Under the pieces are notes generated by a model. The model saw only the letters and a list, made by a program, of their open reading frames with translations, was not told where the DNA came from and searched no databases. A DNA stretch of 64,000 bases from Rhodospirillaceae bacterium UBA1479 (GTDB lineage Bacteria; Pseudomonadota; Alphaproteobacteria; Rhodospirillales; Casp-alpha2). The position numbers were made by a program, and so were the translations under genes. The stretch is from NCBI GenBank assembly GCA_002325375.1, contig DCRZ01000006.1:558151-622150 (forward strand). Direction: 5' to 3'. Below are positions 35,979 to 44,307 of the stretch, one piece after another; positions within the stretch are counted from its first letter, which is position 1; each line of letters begins with the position of its first letter.

Positions 35979-35997
35979 CCATAACCAAATATTATGG
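35979..35997. promoter_or_regulatory. LysR-type operator candidate between tfdA-like gene and lysR
   Basis: CCATAA (35979-35984), seven bases, then TTATGG (35992-35997) form an interrupted palindrome 13 bases before the LysR start and 115 bases upstream of the dioxygenase start. LysR proteins typically bind an interrupted dyad like this near their own promoter, repressing themselves and activating the divergent gene. Confidence 0.5.
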
Positions 35998-36010
35998 AGC
36001 GTCATCCCCC

Positions 36011-36934
36011 ATGCGCCTCAATCTGCGTCAGATCGAAGCCTTTCGCGCCGTGTTCCAGACCGGCAGCATGACCGCCGCCGGTGGTCTGATGGGCATCACC
36101 CAGCCGGCGGTCAGCCGGCTGATCAAGGACCTGGAGGCGGAAATCGGCCTGCCCCTGTTCGAACGCGCGGCCGGGCGGGTGATCGCGACGCCCGACGCCG
36201 TCGCCCTGTTCCGTGAGGTCGAACGCAGCTTCCACGGCCTGGACCGTGTCGCCCGCGCGGCGGCGGAACTGCGCCAGCGCCGTCAGGGGGAATTGCGCAT
36301 CGCCGCTTCGGTAGCGCCGTCGTTCTTCTGCCTGCCGCCGGTGATCCGCGCCTTTCACGTAGCCTGGCCGGGGGTGGCGCTGTCGCTCAAGACCGGCTCC
36401 TCGCCCGAGGTTCTGGACCTGGTCGCCATGCAGCAATGCGATCTGGGGGTCGCCGTGGTGCCGGCCGACTCCCCCGGGGTCGTGACCCGTGCCCTGCCGG
36501 TTCACGAGGCGGTCTGCGTTTTGCCCCAGGATCACGCGCTTGCCCAGAAAGATGCCGTCACGGCACAGGATCTGGACCGGGTTCCGCTGCTGGTGCTGTC
36601 CGACTACAGCCGCCTGCAGCAGCAGTTCCTGGCTTGCCTGGACGCGGCGGGCATCATCCCGAACGTGGTGTTCGAATCCTCGTTCTCGGCCTCGCTCTGC
36701 CCGCTGATTGCCGACGGCGTCGGCGTCGGCGTGCTTGATCCGCTGACGGCGCGGGCCCATGCGGGCCGGGGTGTGGTGCTGCGCCCGTTCCGCCCGGCGG
36801 TAACTTACGAATTGAAGGCAATGTTCCCGGCGGCCCGGCCGCTGGGGGAACGTGCCGCGGCATTCACGGACCTGCTGCACCGTCATCTGGAAGATTTCGG
36901 AACCGGTGAATCCACAATTAATGCAATTAATTAG
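36011..36934 (+). CDS. LysR family transcriptional regulator
   Basis: 307 residues with the standard layout: an N-terminal winged helix-turn-helix (LRQIEAFRAVFQTGSMTAAGGLMGITQPAVSRLIKDLEAEIGLPLFERAAGR) and a C-terminal effector-binding domain with two Rossmann-like halves (LQQQFLACLDAAGIIPNVVFES, ADGVGVGVLDPL). It is transcribed away from the TfdA-like gene, and a palindrome lies just before its start, so it very likely regulates that gene. The effector is probably the oxygenase substrate or product. Confidence 0.95.
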   Translation: MRLNLRQIEAFRAVFQTGSMTAAGGLMGITQPAVSRLIKDLEAEIGLPLFERAAGRVIATPDAVALFREVERSFHGLDRVARAAAELRQRRQGELRIAASVAPSFFCLPPVIRAFHVAWPGVALSLKTGSSPEVLDLVAMQQCDLGVAVVPADSPGVVTRALPVHEAVCVLPQDHALAQKDAVTAQDLDRVPLLVLSDYSRLQQQFLACLDAAGIIPNVVFESSFSASLCPLIADGVGVGVLDPLTARAHAGRGVVLRPFRPAVTYELKAMFPAARPLGERAAAFTDLLHRHLEDFGTGESTINAIN

Positions 36935-37003
36935 AATTTTCTAAATTAATTTATAAGTGTATATTGGCCGGCATCGGAATGTCTGCATGCAGGGTCACCA
37001 GTC

Positions 37004-38122
37004 ATGAATAACGATCAATTCCAATCGCAGCTCTTGCGGGTATTGGACGCGGGCTCGCTTTACGATGTTTTCGGCGCGGTTGCCCCGATCATCGATGAGA
37101 TCGAAGACGAACTTGCAACCGAGCGCAACGAGGATCTGTTGAATAGCCTGGATGCAATTTTCCAAACGATGGAACGGGGCCTGCCCATGCCTTTTGAGCT
37201 TGTAAAGGCACGGGCGATCATTAGTGCCCAAATCCTGGGTGTGATTTCGCATCCGTTGGTGCTGAACGTTTATAGCGACCGAGGGAAAGGTGTTTGGGAG
37301 GCATGGGGCAACGATGACGAGTTCAGCCAGGCCTTGCAGGCCAGTCTGATCGGCATCGCATTCGCGTTGTCAAAGCGCGGCGATCCCAGCGCTTTGGATC
37401 GTTTGGCCGCCTTGACACGGGATATGGTACGTCGCGAGTCGTTGCTCGATTATACGGACGACTGCATTGCCCGCGGTCTGCAGCCCGAGGCGTTTTTGGC
37501 AGAATTCGCACATGAGGCACAGGCTTCTGTAGGGGCGGCGAAAGAGGTGGTGGACATGGGAATTACTGATGCCAAGCCCGGTGACGTTCTATTTCGAAAT
37601 TTGAATCTGAAGGGGTTCAAGAGTTTCGGGCATACCGGGATATACATCGGCCCCGATCCGGATACGAACGAGAATGAGGTGGCAAACCTTGATGCCCATC
37701 GGGTGGTCGAAATGGAACCTTGGATCGGTAACTTCTGGATACCGGGCATCCTGATTAACCGCCGCCAGAACTGCGTTATTTCTACTGTTGGCGGCTTCAA
37801 GGCGCACGGTTGTTTTTGGGGCGCATATTCGGCGGACATTTCCCCGGACGAACCACTGACTAGTTTGGAACGGCAGGAGATTGTGCGAACGGCTCTTAGT
37901 CTGGTTGGGAAGTGTCGATATGGTGTTCTGGGGCAAGCCTATAAAAACAAGCACGCGCGGCAGTTCCGGTGCGATGGGTTCATCGAACATTGCTTTGAAT
38001 CGCTAACACCCATGGCCCGTCGCTTAAAGCACCGCGAAGGATTGTTTGAAGGGGACACTTATTTGACGATGTCTCCCAACAGCCTGAGAAATTGCCTGTT
38101 CGAAAAGCGTGCCAACTTCTGA
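37004..38122 (+). CDS. Unknown protein with a circularly permuted NlpC/P60 (papain-like) domain
   Basis: 372 residues. The first 185 are helical and unrecognised. The second half has GDVLF (193-197) and GHTGIYIG (209-216) with His210, then FRCDGFIEHCFE (321-332) with Cys323. In ordinary NlpC/P60 proteases the Cys motif comes first; here the His strand precedes it, as in the permuted YiiX/LRAT-like group. Such enzymes act on peptides or lipids. No signal peptide. Base composition is much lower in G+C than the neighbours (31 of 60 in 37141-37200 against 45 of 60 in 36241-36300), which suggests transfer. Confidence 0.65.
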   Translation: MNNDQFQSQLLRVLDAGSLYDVFGAVAPIIDEIEDELATERNEDLLNSLDAIFQTMERGLPMPFELVKARAIISAQILGVISHPLVLNVYSDRGKGVWEAWGNDDEFSQALQASLIGIAFALSKRGDPSALDRLAALTRDMVRRESLLDYTDDCIARGLQPEAFLAEFAHEAQASVGAAKEVVDMGITDAKPGDVLFRNLNLKGFKSFGHTGIYIGPDPDTNENEVANLDAHRVVEMEPWIGNFWIPGILINRRQNCVISTVGGFKAHGCFWGAYSADISPDEPLTSLERQEIVRTALSLVGKCRYGVLGQAYKNKHARQFRCDGFIEHCFESLTPMARRLKHREGLFEGDTYLTMSPNSLRNCLFEKRANF

Positions 38123-38124
38123 TC

Positions 38125-38730
38125 TCAGCCAAGAGCCAGGGGATGGGGCGCGGGTTCGCCATCGTCGCGGGTGGAGAGACCCAGATCGTTGACGGCACAG
38201 ATGCGCTGTTTCACGCCGGGGGGCGCTTCGTCCGTCTCTCCGTGTTCATAGGCGACGACCTGCAATCGATCCCGGACAAGGTCCAGCAATTCACCCGATA
38301 TCAGCAGGTGGTCCGGGTTGCGCGGCCGCCCGAAGGCCTCATTGCCGCGGGCGAAGGTCTCGTACAGCAGCACCCCGCCCGGTTCGAGCGACCCGATCAG
38401 GCCCTCGAAATGCGGGCGGAACAGATAGTTGCTGACCATGATCGCGGCGAAGGCGGCGGGCGGGAAGGGCCAAGGGGAACCGTCTTCCAGGTCGATCTCC
38501 ACGACCTCGGCGCGGGCATCGCGGGCCAGGTCGGCCAAGGCCGAGACGTCCTTGTCCACGGCCGTCACGGGATGGCCCCGGTCGAGAAAATGGCGGGCAT
38601 GCCGCCCGCCCCCGGCAGCAAGATCAAGCACCATCCCGCCCGAAGGGCCGTCCTTGGGCGCTAAGGGGGCGAACCGCGTGATCCAGGTCGAAGGGGCCTT
38701 GAATTTCAGGTGGTGGGGCGCGTCGGACAT
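38125..38730 (-). CDS. Class I SAM-dependent methyltransferase, TehB-like
   Basis: 201 residues with motif I GMVLDLAAGGGRHARHFLDRGHPVTAVDKD, the second strand AEVVEIDLEDGSPWPFPP, and FAAIMVSNYLFRPHFEGLIGSLEPGGVLLYETFARGNEAFGRPRNPDHLL. The last block resembles tellurite-resistance TehB and related small-molecule methyltransferases. AGGAAA precedes the ATG. Its stop is two bases from the convergent papain-like gene stop. Substrate unknown. Confidence 0.88.
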   Translation of the reverse strand: MSDAPHHLKFKAPSTWITRFAPLAPKDGPSGGMVLDLAAGGGRHARHFLDRGHPVTAVDKDVSALADLARDARAEVVEIDLEDGSPWPFPPAAFAAIMVSNYLFRPHFEGLIGSLEPGGVLLYETFARGNEAFGRPRNPDHLLISGELLDLVRDRLQVVAYEHGETDEAPPGVKQRICAVNDLGLSTRDDGEPAPHPLALG

Positions 38731-38900
38731 GGGGCGTTTCCTGGGATTTCGTGAGCCGGCGATTCGGTTTTTGTTAAGCGTTTCATACTATGTTTCAGGG
38801 GGTAAAACGCCTATAACAGGCGCGATTGGCCCTAAAAGCACGCCTTACGGCATGATTCTACGAGAATTTCGGGGCCGTCGGCACAGAAAGAGTGCGAGCA

Positions 38901-39332
38901 ATGATCCGCTATCGACTGATTTGCAGCCAGGACCATGAATTCGACGCCTGGTTCCGTGACGGCGCCGGTTACGAACGCCAGGTCAAGCGCCAGCAGGTGA
39001 CCTGCCCCCATTGCGGCGACGTCGATGTGACCAAGGCGATCATGGCGCCGGGCATCGCCAAGTCATCGGATACGGATAAATTCGCCGAAGCCAAGGCGCA
39101 TGAAGTCGCGCGCCGCATCCTGACCGCAGTCGGTAAGCTGCGCGACAACGTCGAACAGGAATTCGACTACGTCGGTGATCAGTTCGCCGACGAAGCCCGC
39201 GCCATCCATTACGGCGATGCCGACGAGCGTGGCATCTACGGCGAGGCGTCGGACGATGACGCCGCCGAGCTGGAGGAGGAAGGCATCGAATTCTTTCGCC
39301 TGCCGGTCCGCCCCCAGCGTCGCGACAACTGA
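38901..39332 (+). CDS. DUF1178 family protein
   Basis: 143 residues in the DUF1178 style: MIRYRLICSQDHEFDAWFRDGAGYERQVKRQQVTCPHCGDVDVTKAIMAPGI, with a zinc-ribbon-like Cys9 and CPHC, then a helix and an acidic C-terminal region (EFFRLPVRPQ). The family is common in alphaproteobacteria and often lies beside grxC and the nitrilase gene; here it is 5.7 kb away. ATG 38901 is preferred over a GTG three codons earlier. Function unknown. Confidence 0.88.
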   Translation: MIRYRLICSQDHEFDAWFRDGAGYERQVKRQQVTCPHCGDVDVTKAIMAPGIAKSSDTDKFAEAKAHEVARRILTAVGKLRDNVEQEFDYVGDQFADEARAIHYGDADERGIYGEASDDDAAELEEEGIEFFRLPVRPQRRDN

Positions 39333-39355
39333 CCGCCGTCCCGTTTTCGCGGACG

Positions 39356-40234
39356 TCAGTCCGTGAACGAGACCCCGGCATTACGTTCCAACACCTTGAT
39401 GATGTCATCGCAGCTCGCTTTCGGGCCGAGCGTCTGCATGCCGGCCTGGAAGAACTCGCGCGTCAGGTTGGATGCCATCATGGGCACACCTGAATCATTG
39501 CCGAGCTGACAGGCCAGGCGTACGTCCTTGTGCATCAGGTCCATGGCGAAGGTCCCCGGCGCGTGGTCGCGGATGCGGGCCAGGGAAATCTTGGAGGCAT
39601 TGCTCTGCCCCGATCCCTTGCTCAAAACCTCGATCATGGTGTCCAGGCTCAACCCGTTCTTCATGCCCATGATCACGGCCTCGAAGGTGGCGATGCGGAT
39701 CGACGCGCTGGTCACGTTGTTGACCAGCTTCATGGTATGGCCGGCGCCGACATCGCCGCAGTGGAAGATGTTGGGGCTGATGGTTTCCAGATAGGGCCGG
39801 ATTTTGTCGAACTGTTCCTTGGACCCGCCGGCCATGATCGCGATGGTGCCGGCTTCGGCCCCGTGGGGGCCGCCGGACACGGGGGCGTCGATCAGGCCAA
39901 TTCCCTTTTCCGCAAGATCGGCCGCCATGGCGCGGGTCTCGTTGGGGTCACCCGTGGTCTGATCGACGATCAGTTTGCCCGGCGCCAGCCCTTCGGCCAG
40001 GCCGCCGGGGCCGAAGATCGCCTGACGGACCTCGGTCGAGCTCGGCAGGCAGGTCAGGATGATGTCGCATTCGCGGGCCAGGGACGCCGGGTCCTGGACC
40101 GGTTGCGCGCCGTCGGCGGCGAAGCGGTCGACGGCCGCGCGGTTCAGGTCGAACACCCGCAGCTTGTGTTCCCGCATCAGCCGCCGCGCCAGCGCGCCAC
40201 CCATCATGCCGAGTCCGATGTATCCCAAATTCAT
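39356..40234 (-). CDS. Beta-hydroxyacid dehydrogenase, 3-hydroxyisobutyrate dehydrogenase family
   Basis: 292 residues. NAD(P)-binding GYIGLGMMGGALARRL at the N-terminus, the substrate-binding DAPVSGGPHGAEAGTI, and the catalytic Lys in GHTMKLVNNVTSA are all in place. The family covers 3-hydroxyisobutyrate, tartronate semialdehyde and glyoxylate reductases and gamma-hydroxybutyrate dehydrogenase, so the exact substrate is open. GGGAGGAC precedes the ATG. Convergent with DUF1178 (23 bases apart). It is probably a separate unit from the histidine kinase gene 156 bases upstream. Confidence 0.93.
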   Translation of the reverse strand: MNLGYIGLGMMGGALARRLMREHKLRVFDLNRAAVDRFAADGAQPVQDPASLARECDIILTCLPSSTEVRQAIFGPGGLAEGLAPGKLIVDQTTGDPNETRAMAADLAEKGIGLIDAPVSGGPHGAEAGTIAIMAGGSKEQFDKIRPYLETISPNIFHCGDVGAGHTMKLVNNVTSASIRIATFEAVIMGMKNGLSLDTMIEVLSKGSGQSNASKISLARIRDHAPGTFAMDLMHKDVRLACQLGNDSGVPMMASNLTREFFQAGMQTLGPKASCDDIIKVLERNAGVSFTD

Positions 40235-40390
40235 GTCAGATGTCCTCCCGTGGGCGTTCGCGCGCGGGTAGCTTCGCCCGCGAACAGATTGGTTTCTTGT
40301 TCCTTGGTGATGCGCGCCCGGACGGGCGGGATCGTGAAGGGGTCGGGCGGGATGATAACGAATATCGGTTGTGTCTAGAAGACCCGACGG

Positions 40391-41902
40391 TCAGACCACG
40401 GTCAGGCGTGGCAGGGGGCGGTGCCGTGGCGCCTGCCGGCTGGAGACCCGGGCCGGCGGAAAATCGACGTTCACGCGCGTTCCCTTGCCCTTGGCGCTGA
40501 TGACCTCGGTGGTCGCACCGTGGGTATTCGCCAGCTCGATCGCGAGCGGCAGGCCAAGGCCCGTGCCTTGGTGGTCGCGGGTCATGGTCTGGCCGACCTG
40601 GCCGAACCGCGACAACGCAATCTCCAGTTCCTCCGCGTCCATGCCGATGCCCGTGTCGGCGACGGCAAGGCGCAGTCCGCCGCCGTCCAGCAGCAGGACC
40701 TCGACCGTCACCCGCCCGCCTGTGCTGGTGAATTTTACCGCATTGGACAGCAGGTTCAGCAGGATCTGCTTGATCCGCCGTTCATCGGCGATCATGCCGG
40801 GCAGGTTGGGTGCGATATTGGCGCCCAGGTGGATGTTCTTGCGCGCCACGTCGCCGTCGACCATGCGGAATGTTTCGGAGATCACCCGATCCAGGTCGAT
40901 GTCTGTCTCGCTCAGGTGCAGCTGCTGTGCCTCGGCGGCGGACAGGTCCAGGATGTCGTTGATCAAGGACAGAAGGTGGCTGCCGGAGACATTGATGTCG
41001 CGCAGGCACTCTTCCTGCCGGCTGTTGGCAAGCGGCCCGTAGACCCCTTCCTTGAGCGAGCCGGAGAAGCCGATGATGGCGTTCAAGGGCGTGCGCAATT
41101 CGTGGCTCATGTTGGACAGGAACTCGGTCTTCGCCCGGTTGGCGCGCTCGGCACGGTCTTTCTGGCGCTCCATGGCGGTCTGGGCCTGGGCGATGTCCAT
41201 GATGGTGCGGCGCAATTCGTTGTTCTTGGTCTCCAATTCCAGAACCGTCGCGCGGACCTTCGATTCAAGGGGGCGGTAGATGAACAGCGCCTCGCCGAAC
41301 AGGGCCAGGAGGGCGCAGATCCACAATCCCGTCTCGAACCGCTTGATCCGTCCGATGGCGCTTCGGGAAAAGGCTTCGTAGGCCTCGACCGCGGAATTCA
41401 ACATCGGCTCCAGCACATGCGGGCCGTAGTTGATCAGGTAGACATAGGACGACGTGTTGAACCTGAGCTCGCCGTACCGGTGCGAATAGATGTCCCGCGC
41501 GTGGCCGAGGAAACGATTGATCGCCAGGTCCAGGCCGACGGTGTTGTCGAAATAGATGATTTCCAGGTCCGGGGTCATGACCTGGGGGATGCCGGCGTCC
41601 GCGTCGCCGGTCAGCAGCAGCAAGTGTGCCCGCTGCATGGTGTTGACGGCACGGCCCAATTGGGCGCGGGAAATCTCGTATTCGTATTCGTCCTGGGCGA
41701 AGGCCATCTGTCCGGCGAAATGGGCGATACGGTTGGCCTGCCCGTTCTGGCCGCCGGCGACGAAGATCAGATGCGCGTAGTCCGACTGCTTGTCGATGAT
41801 GAAATGCATGGTGACGAACGACGCCGTGACCAGCAGCGCGATGGCGGCCAGGCCCAGGACATAGCGATATCGCAGGCTTTTGACCGCCGCCAGTTCCGAC
41901 AT
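40391..41902 (-). CDS. Orphan membrane sensor histidine kinase
   Basis: 503 residues. Two membrane segments (about 15-36 and 190-210) bracket a 150-residue periplasmic helical sensor. A cytoplasmic coiled coil follows (LELETKNNELRRTIMDIAQAQTAMER), then a HisKA domain with phospho-acceptor His267 (FLSNMSHELRTPLNAIIGFS) and an ATPase domain with N-box (ILLNLLSNAVKF), DTGIGMD and GTGLGLPLA. No receiver domain and no response regulator nearby, so its partner is unknown. The C-terminus ends in a basic tail (RQAPRHRPLPRLTVV). Confidence 0.93.
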   Translation of the reverse strand: MSELAAVKSLRYRYVLGLAAIALLVTASFVTMHFIIDKQSDYAHLIFVAGGQNGQANRIAHFAGQMAFAQDEYEYEISRAQLGRAVNTMQRAHLLLLTGDADAGIPQVMTPDLEIIYFDNTVGLDLAINRFLGHARDIYSHRYGELRFNTSSYVYLINYGPHVLEPMLNSAVEAYEAFSRSAIGRIKRFETGLWICALLALFGEALFIYRPLESKVRATVLELETKNNELRRTIMDIAQAQTAMERQKDRAERANRAKTEFLSNMSHELRTPLNAIIGFSGSLKEGVYGPLANSRQEECLRDINVSGSHLLSLINDILDLSAAEAQQLHLSETDIDLDRVISETFRMVDGDVARKNIHLGANIAPNLPGMIADERRIKQILLNLLSNAVKFTSTGGRVTVEVLLLDGGGLRLAVADTGIGMDAEELEIALSRFGQVGQTMTRDHQGTGLGLPLAIELANTHGATTEVISAKGKGTRVNVDFPPARVSSRQAPRHRPLPRLTVV

Positions 41903-41987
41903 ATCCGTTCCGTCCAGGTCCCCGTTGATCGCCCGTTTGAGCGCATCCTAGCGACGGCATGTGACAGATATGTTTCGCGGAGATTGT

Positions 41988-42761
41988 CTAGTGGGCGTCC
42001 TTGACGCAGAACGCCAGGTAGTTGACGGCAAGGTCCCGGGCGTCCAGGCGCCAAGTATCGTTCAACGGGTTGAACACCATGCCTTCCAGATCGGTGAGCC
42101 GCACGCCGTGGGCGGCCAGGCCCTCGGCCAGTTCCGATGGGCGCACGAACTTGCGCCAGTCATGGGTGCCCACGGGCAGCCAGCGCAGGATGTATTCGGC
42201 GCCGATCTTGGCCAGGGCGAGGGACTTGATCGTGCGGTTCAGGGTCGTCACCACCATGCAGCCGCCCGGCCGCACCAGCCCCGCCGAAGCGGCCAGGAAG
42301 GTGTCCAGGTCGGCGACATGCTCGACGACCTCCATGTTCAGGACCACGTCATAGGTCTGGCCCAGGCCAGCCAAATTTTCGGGCAGGACGTGGCGGTAAT
42401 CGATGTCCAGGCCCATCTGATCGGCGTGTAGTTTCGCCACGGCGACGTTTTTTTCACCGGCGTCGATGGCTGTGACCTTGGCGCCCAGCCGGGTCACGGG
42501 CTCGGCCAAAAGCCCGCCGCCGCAGCCGATGTCGAGCAGCGTGAGGCCGGAAAGCGGCGCCGTCTTTCCCGCATCCAGGCCGAAATGGGCGGCCACCCGG
42601 TCGCGGATATAGGCGATGCGTACCGGGTTGATACGGTGCAGCGGGCGGAACTTGCCCTTGGCGTCCCACCATTCGTCGGCGATGGCCTGAAAGCGGGCGA
42701 CTTCGCCGTCATCGGCGGTGGTCGGACGGGACGATGTCTTCGGGGCGGTCTGGGCGGTCAT
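41988..42761 (-). CDS. ubiG: Ubiquinone biosynthesis O-methyltransferase
   Basis: Carries out both O-methylations in ubiquinone synthesis. From MTAQTAPKTSS (42761) the product is 257 residues. It contains the UbiG signatures FQAIADEWWDAKGKFRPLHRINPVRIAYI, LLDIGCGGGLLAEPVTRLGAKVTAIDAGEKNV, VLNMEVVEHVADLDTFL and VGTHDWRKFVRPSEL. AAAGG lies ahead of this ATG; another ATG at 42779 and further upstream starts lack support. Divergent from lysC across about 150 bases, as is common in alphaproteobacteria. Confidence 0.96.
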   Translation of the reverse strand: MTAQTAPKTSSRPTTADDGEVARFQAIADEWWDAKGKFRPLHRINPVRIAYIRDRVAAHFGLDAGKTAPLSGLTLLDIGCGGGLLAEPVTRLGAKVTAIDAGEKNVAVAKLHADQMGLDIDYRHVLPENLAGLGQTYDVVLNMEVVEHVADLDTFLAASAGLVRPGGCMVVTTLNRTIKSLALAKIGAEYILRWLPVGTHDWRKFVRPSELAEGLAAHGVRLTDLEGMVFNPLNDTWRLDARDLAVNYLAFCVKDAH

Positions 42762-42859
42762 AGGGGGCCTTTGCGTCATTGGCGGCGCGGGCACCTTGCC
42801 CGCAACGCCGATTAAGAGTAAGAAGGCGCCGCCCGGTAGACAAGGGCAAGTAATTCCGA

Positions 42860-42871
42860 CGGAAATTTCCG
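42860..42871. promoter_or_regulatory. Palindrome in the ubiG-lysC divergent intergenic region
   Basis: CGGAAATTTCCG is a perfect 12-bp palindrome 42 bases before lysC, and it overlaps a second small palindrome TTCCGACGGAA (42854-42864). It may be an operator for one of the two divergent genes. I cannot name the regulator. Confidence 0.35.
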
Positions 42872-42913
42872 GTTTTCGGGCATCTTTCAGCAATCGGGAG
42901 AGACACCGGTTCC

Positions 42914-44134
42914 ATGGCGTTGATCGTGCAGAAATTCGGCGGCACTTCGGTAGCCGACGTCAACCGCATCAAAGCGGTGGCGCAGCGCGTCAAATCCGAG
43001 GTCGACGCGGGCCATCAGATCGCCGTGGTGGTGTCGGCCATGGCCGGGGTGACCAACCAGCTCGTCGGTTATGTCGACGACATTTCCAAGTTGTACGATG
43101 CGCGGGAATACGACGCCGTCGTCGCATCGGGCGAACAAGTGACGTCGGGCCTGCTGGCCCTGGCGCTGCAGGATATCGGCGTTTCCGCCCGGTCCTGGCA
43201 GGGCTGGCAAATTCCCATCCATACCAACGACGTGCATGCCAAGGCGCGGATCACCGGCATCGACACGGACAAAATTCAGGCGCGCCTGCAGGAGGGTGAG
43301 GTCGTGGTCGTCCCCGGGTTCCAGGGCGTGGCCCCGGACGGCCGTATCACCACCTTGGGCCGTGGTGGCTCCGATACTTCGGCGGTGGCGCTCGCGGCGG
43401 CGCTCAAGGCGCACCGCTGCGACATCTACACGGACGTCGACGGGGTTTATACCTGCGACCCCCGGATCGTCACCAAGGCCCGCAAGCTGAGCAAGATCAC
43501 TTACGAGGAAATGCTGGAGATGGCATCCCAAGGTGCGAAGGTCCTGCAGACCCGCGCTGTGGAAATGGCCATGAACCACGGGGTGCGCACGGAAGTCCGC
43601 TCAAGCTTCTCCGCCGAGCGCGGCACCCTGGTCGTGAACGAGGAAGAAATCGTGGAAAAGCAAGTCGTCAGCGGTATCGCCTATTCCCGGGACGAGGCCA
43701 AGATCACCCTGGTCCGTGTCGCCGACCGGCCCGGCGTGGCGGCCAGCATCTTCGGCCCGCTCGCGGAAGCCAGCGTCAACGTCGACATGATCGTGCAGAA
43801 CGTGTCCGCCGACGGCAAGGCCACGGACATGACGTTCACGGTGACCAAAAGCGATCTGGAACGCACCAAGTCGATCATTCAGTCGAAGAAGGCCGAAATC
43901 GGCTATGAGGATCTGGTCGCCAAGGACGGCGTGGTAAAAATTTCCATTATTGGTGTCGGCATGCGATCGCATGCGGGCGTCGCCCAGACCATGTTCCAGA
44001 CCCTGGCCGACAAGGGCATCAACATTCAGGTGATCTCGACCTCGGAAATCAAGGTCAGCGTGCTGATCGCCGAGGAATATACCGAGCTGGCGGTGCGCGC
44101 CTTGCACACGGCCTACGGGCTGGACGCCGCCTAA
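42914..44134 (+). CDS. lysC: Aspartate kinase
   Basis: First step of the lysine, threonine and methionine pathway. The 406-residue product starts MALIVQKFGGTSVADVNRIK (kinase signature) and has VVVPGFQGVAPDGRITTLGRGGSDTSAVALAAAL, and DGVYTCDPRIV. The C-terminal regulatory part has two ACT domains (KITLVRVADRPGVAASIFGPLAEASVNVDMIVQNVS and VKISIIGVGMRSHAGVAQTMFQTLADKGINIQVISTSEIKVSVLI), the layout of a feedback-controlled monofunctional enzyme. Upstream GGGAGAG acts as ribosome-binding site. Confidence 0.97.
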   Translation: MALIVQKFGGTSVADVNRIKAVAQRVKSEVDAGHQIAVVVSAMAGVTNQLVGYVDDISKLYDAREYDAVVASGEQVTSGLLALALQDIGVSARSWQGWQIPIHTNDVHAKARITGIDTDKIQARLQEGEVVVVPGFQGVAPDGRITTLGRGGSDTSAVALAAALKAHRCDIYTDVDGVYTCDPRIVTKARKLSKITYEEMLEMASQGAKVLQTRAVEMAMNHGVRTEVRSSFSAERGTLVVNEEEIVEKQVVSGIAYSRDEAKITLVRVADRPGVAASIFGPLAEASVNVDMIVQNVSADGKATDMTFTVTKSDLERTKSIIQSKKAEIGYEDLVAKDGVVKISIIGVGMRSHAGVAQTMFQTLADKGINIQVISTSEIKVSVLIAEEYTELAVRALHTAYGLDAA

Positions 44135-44307
44135 AAAGGCATCCGGTCGGGGCCGTTCCGGCACGGTGATCGCCCCCGCGGCGAACTATTCCGGCGGCAT
44201 CGCGGTCGCCATCGCGGCTATTTGATCCTATATGATAGCGACGCCGGGGGGGAAACGGACCCGGGCGCAGGCCGCGCGTGCAGATCAAGGCAGGGGTCCT
44301 TTAGCCA

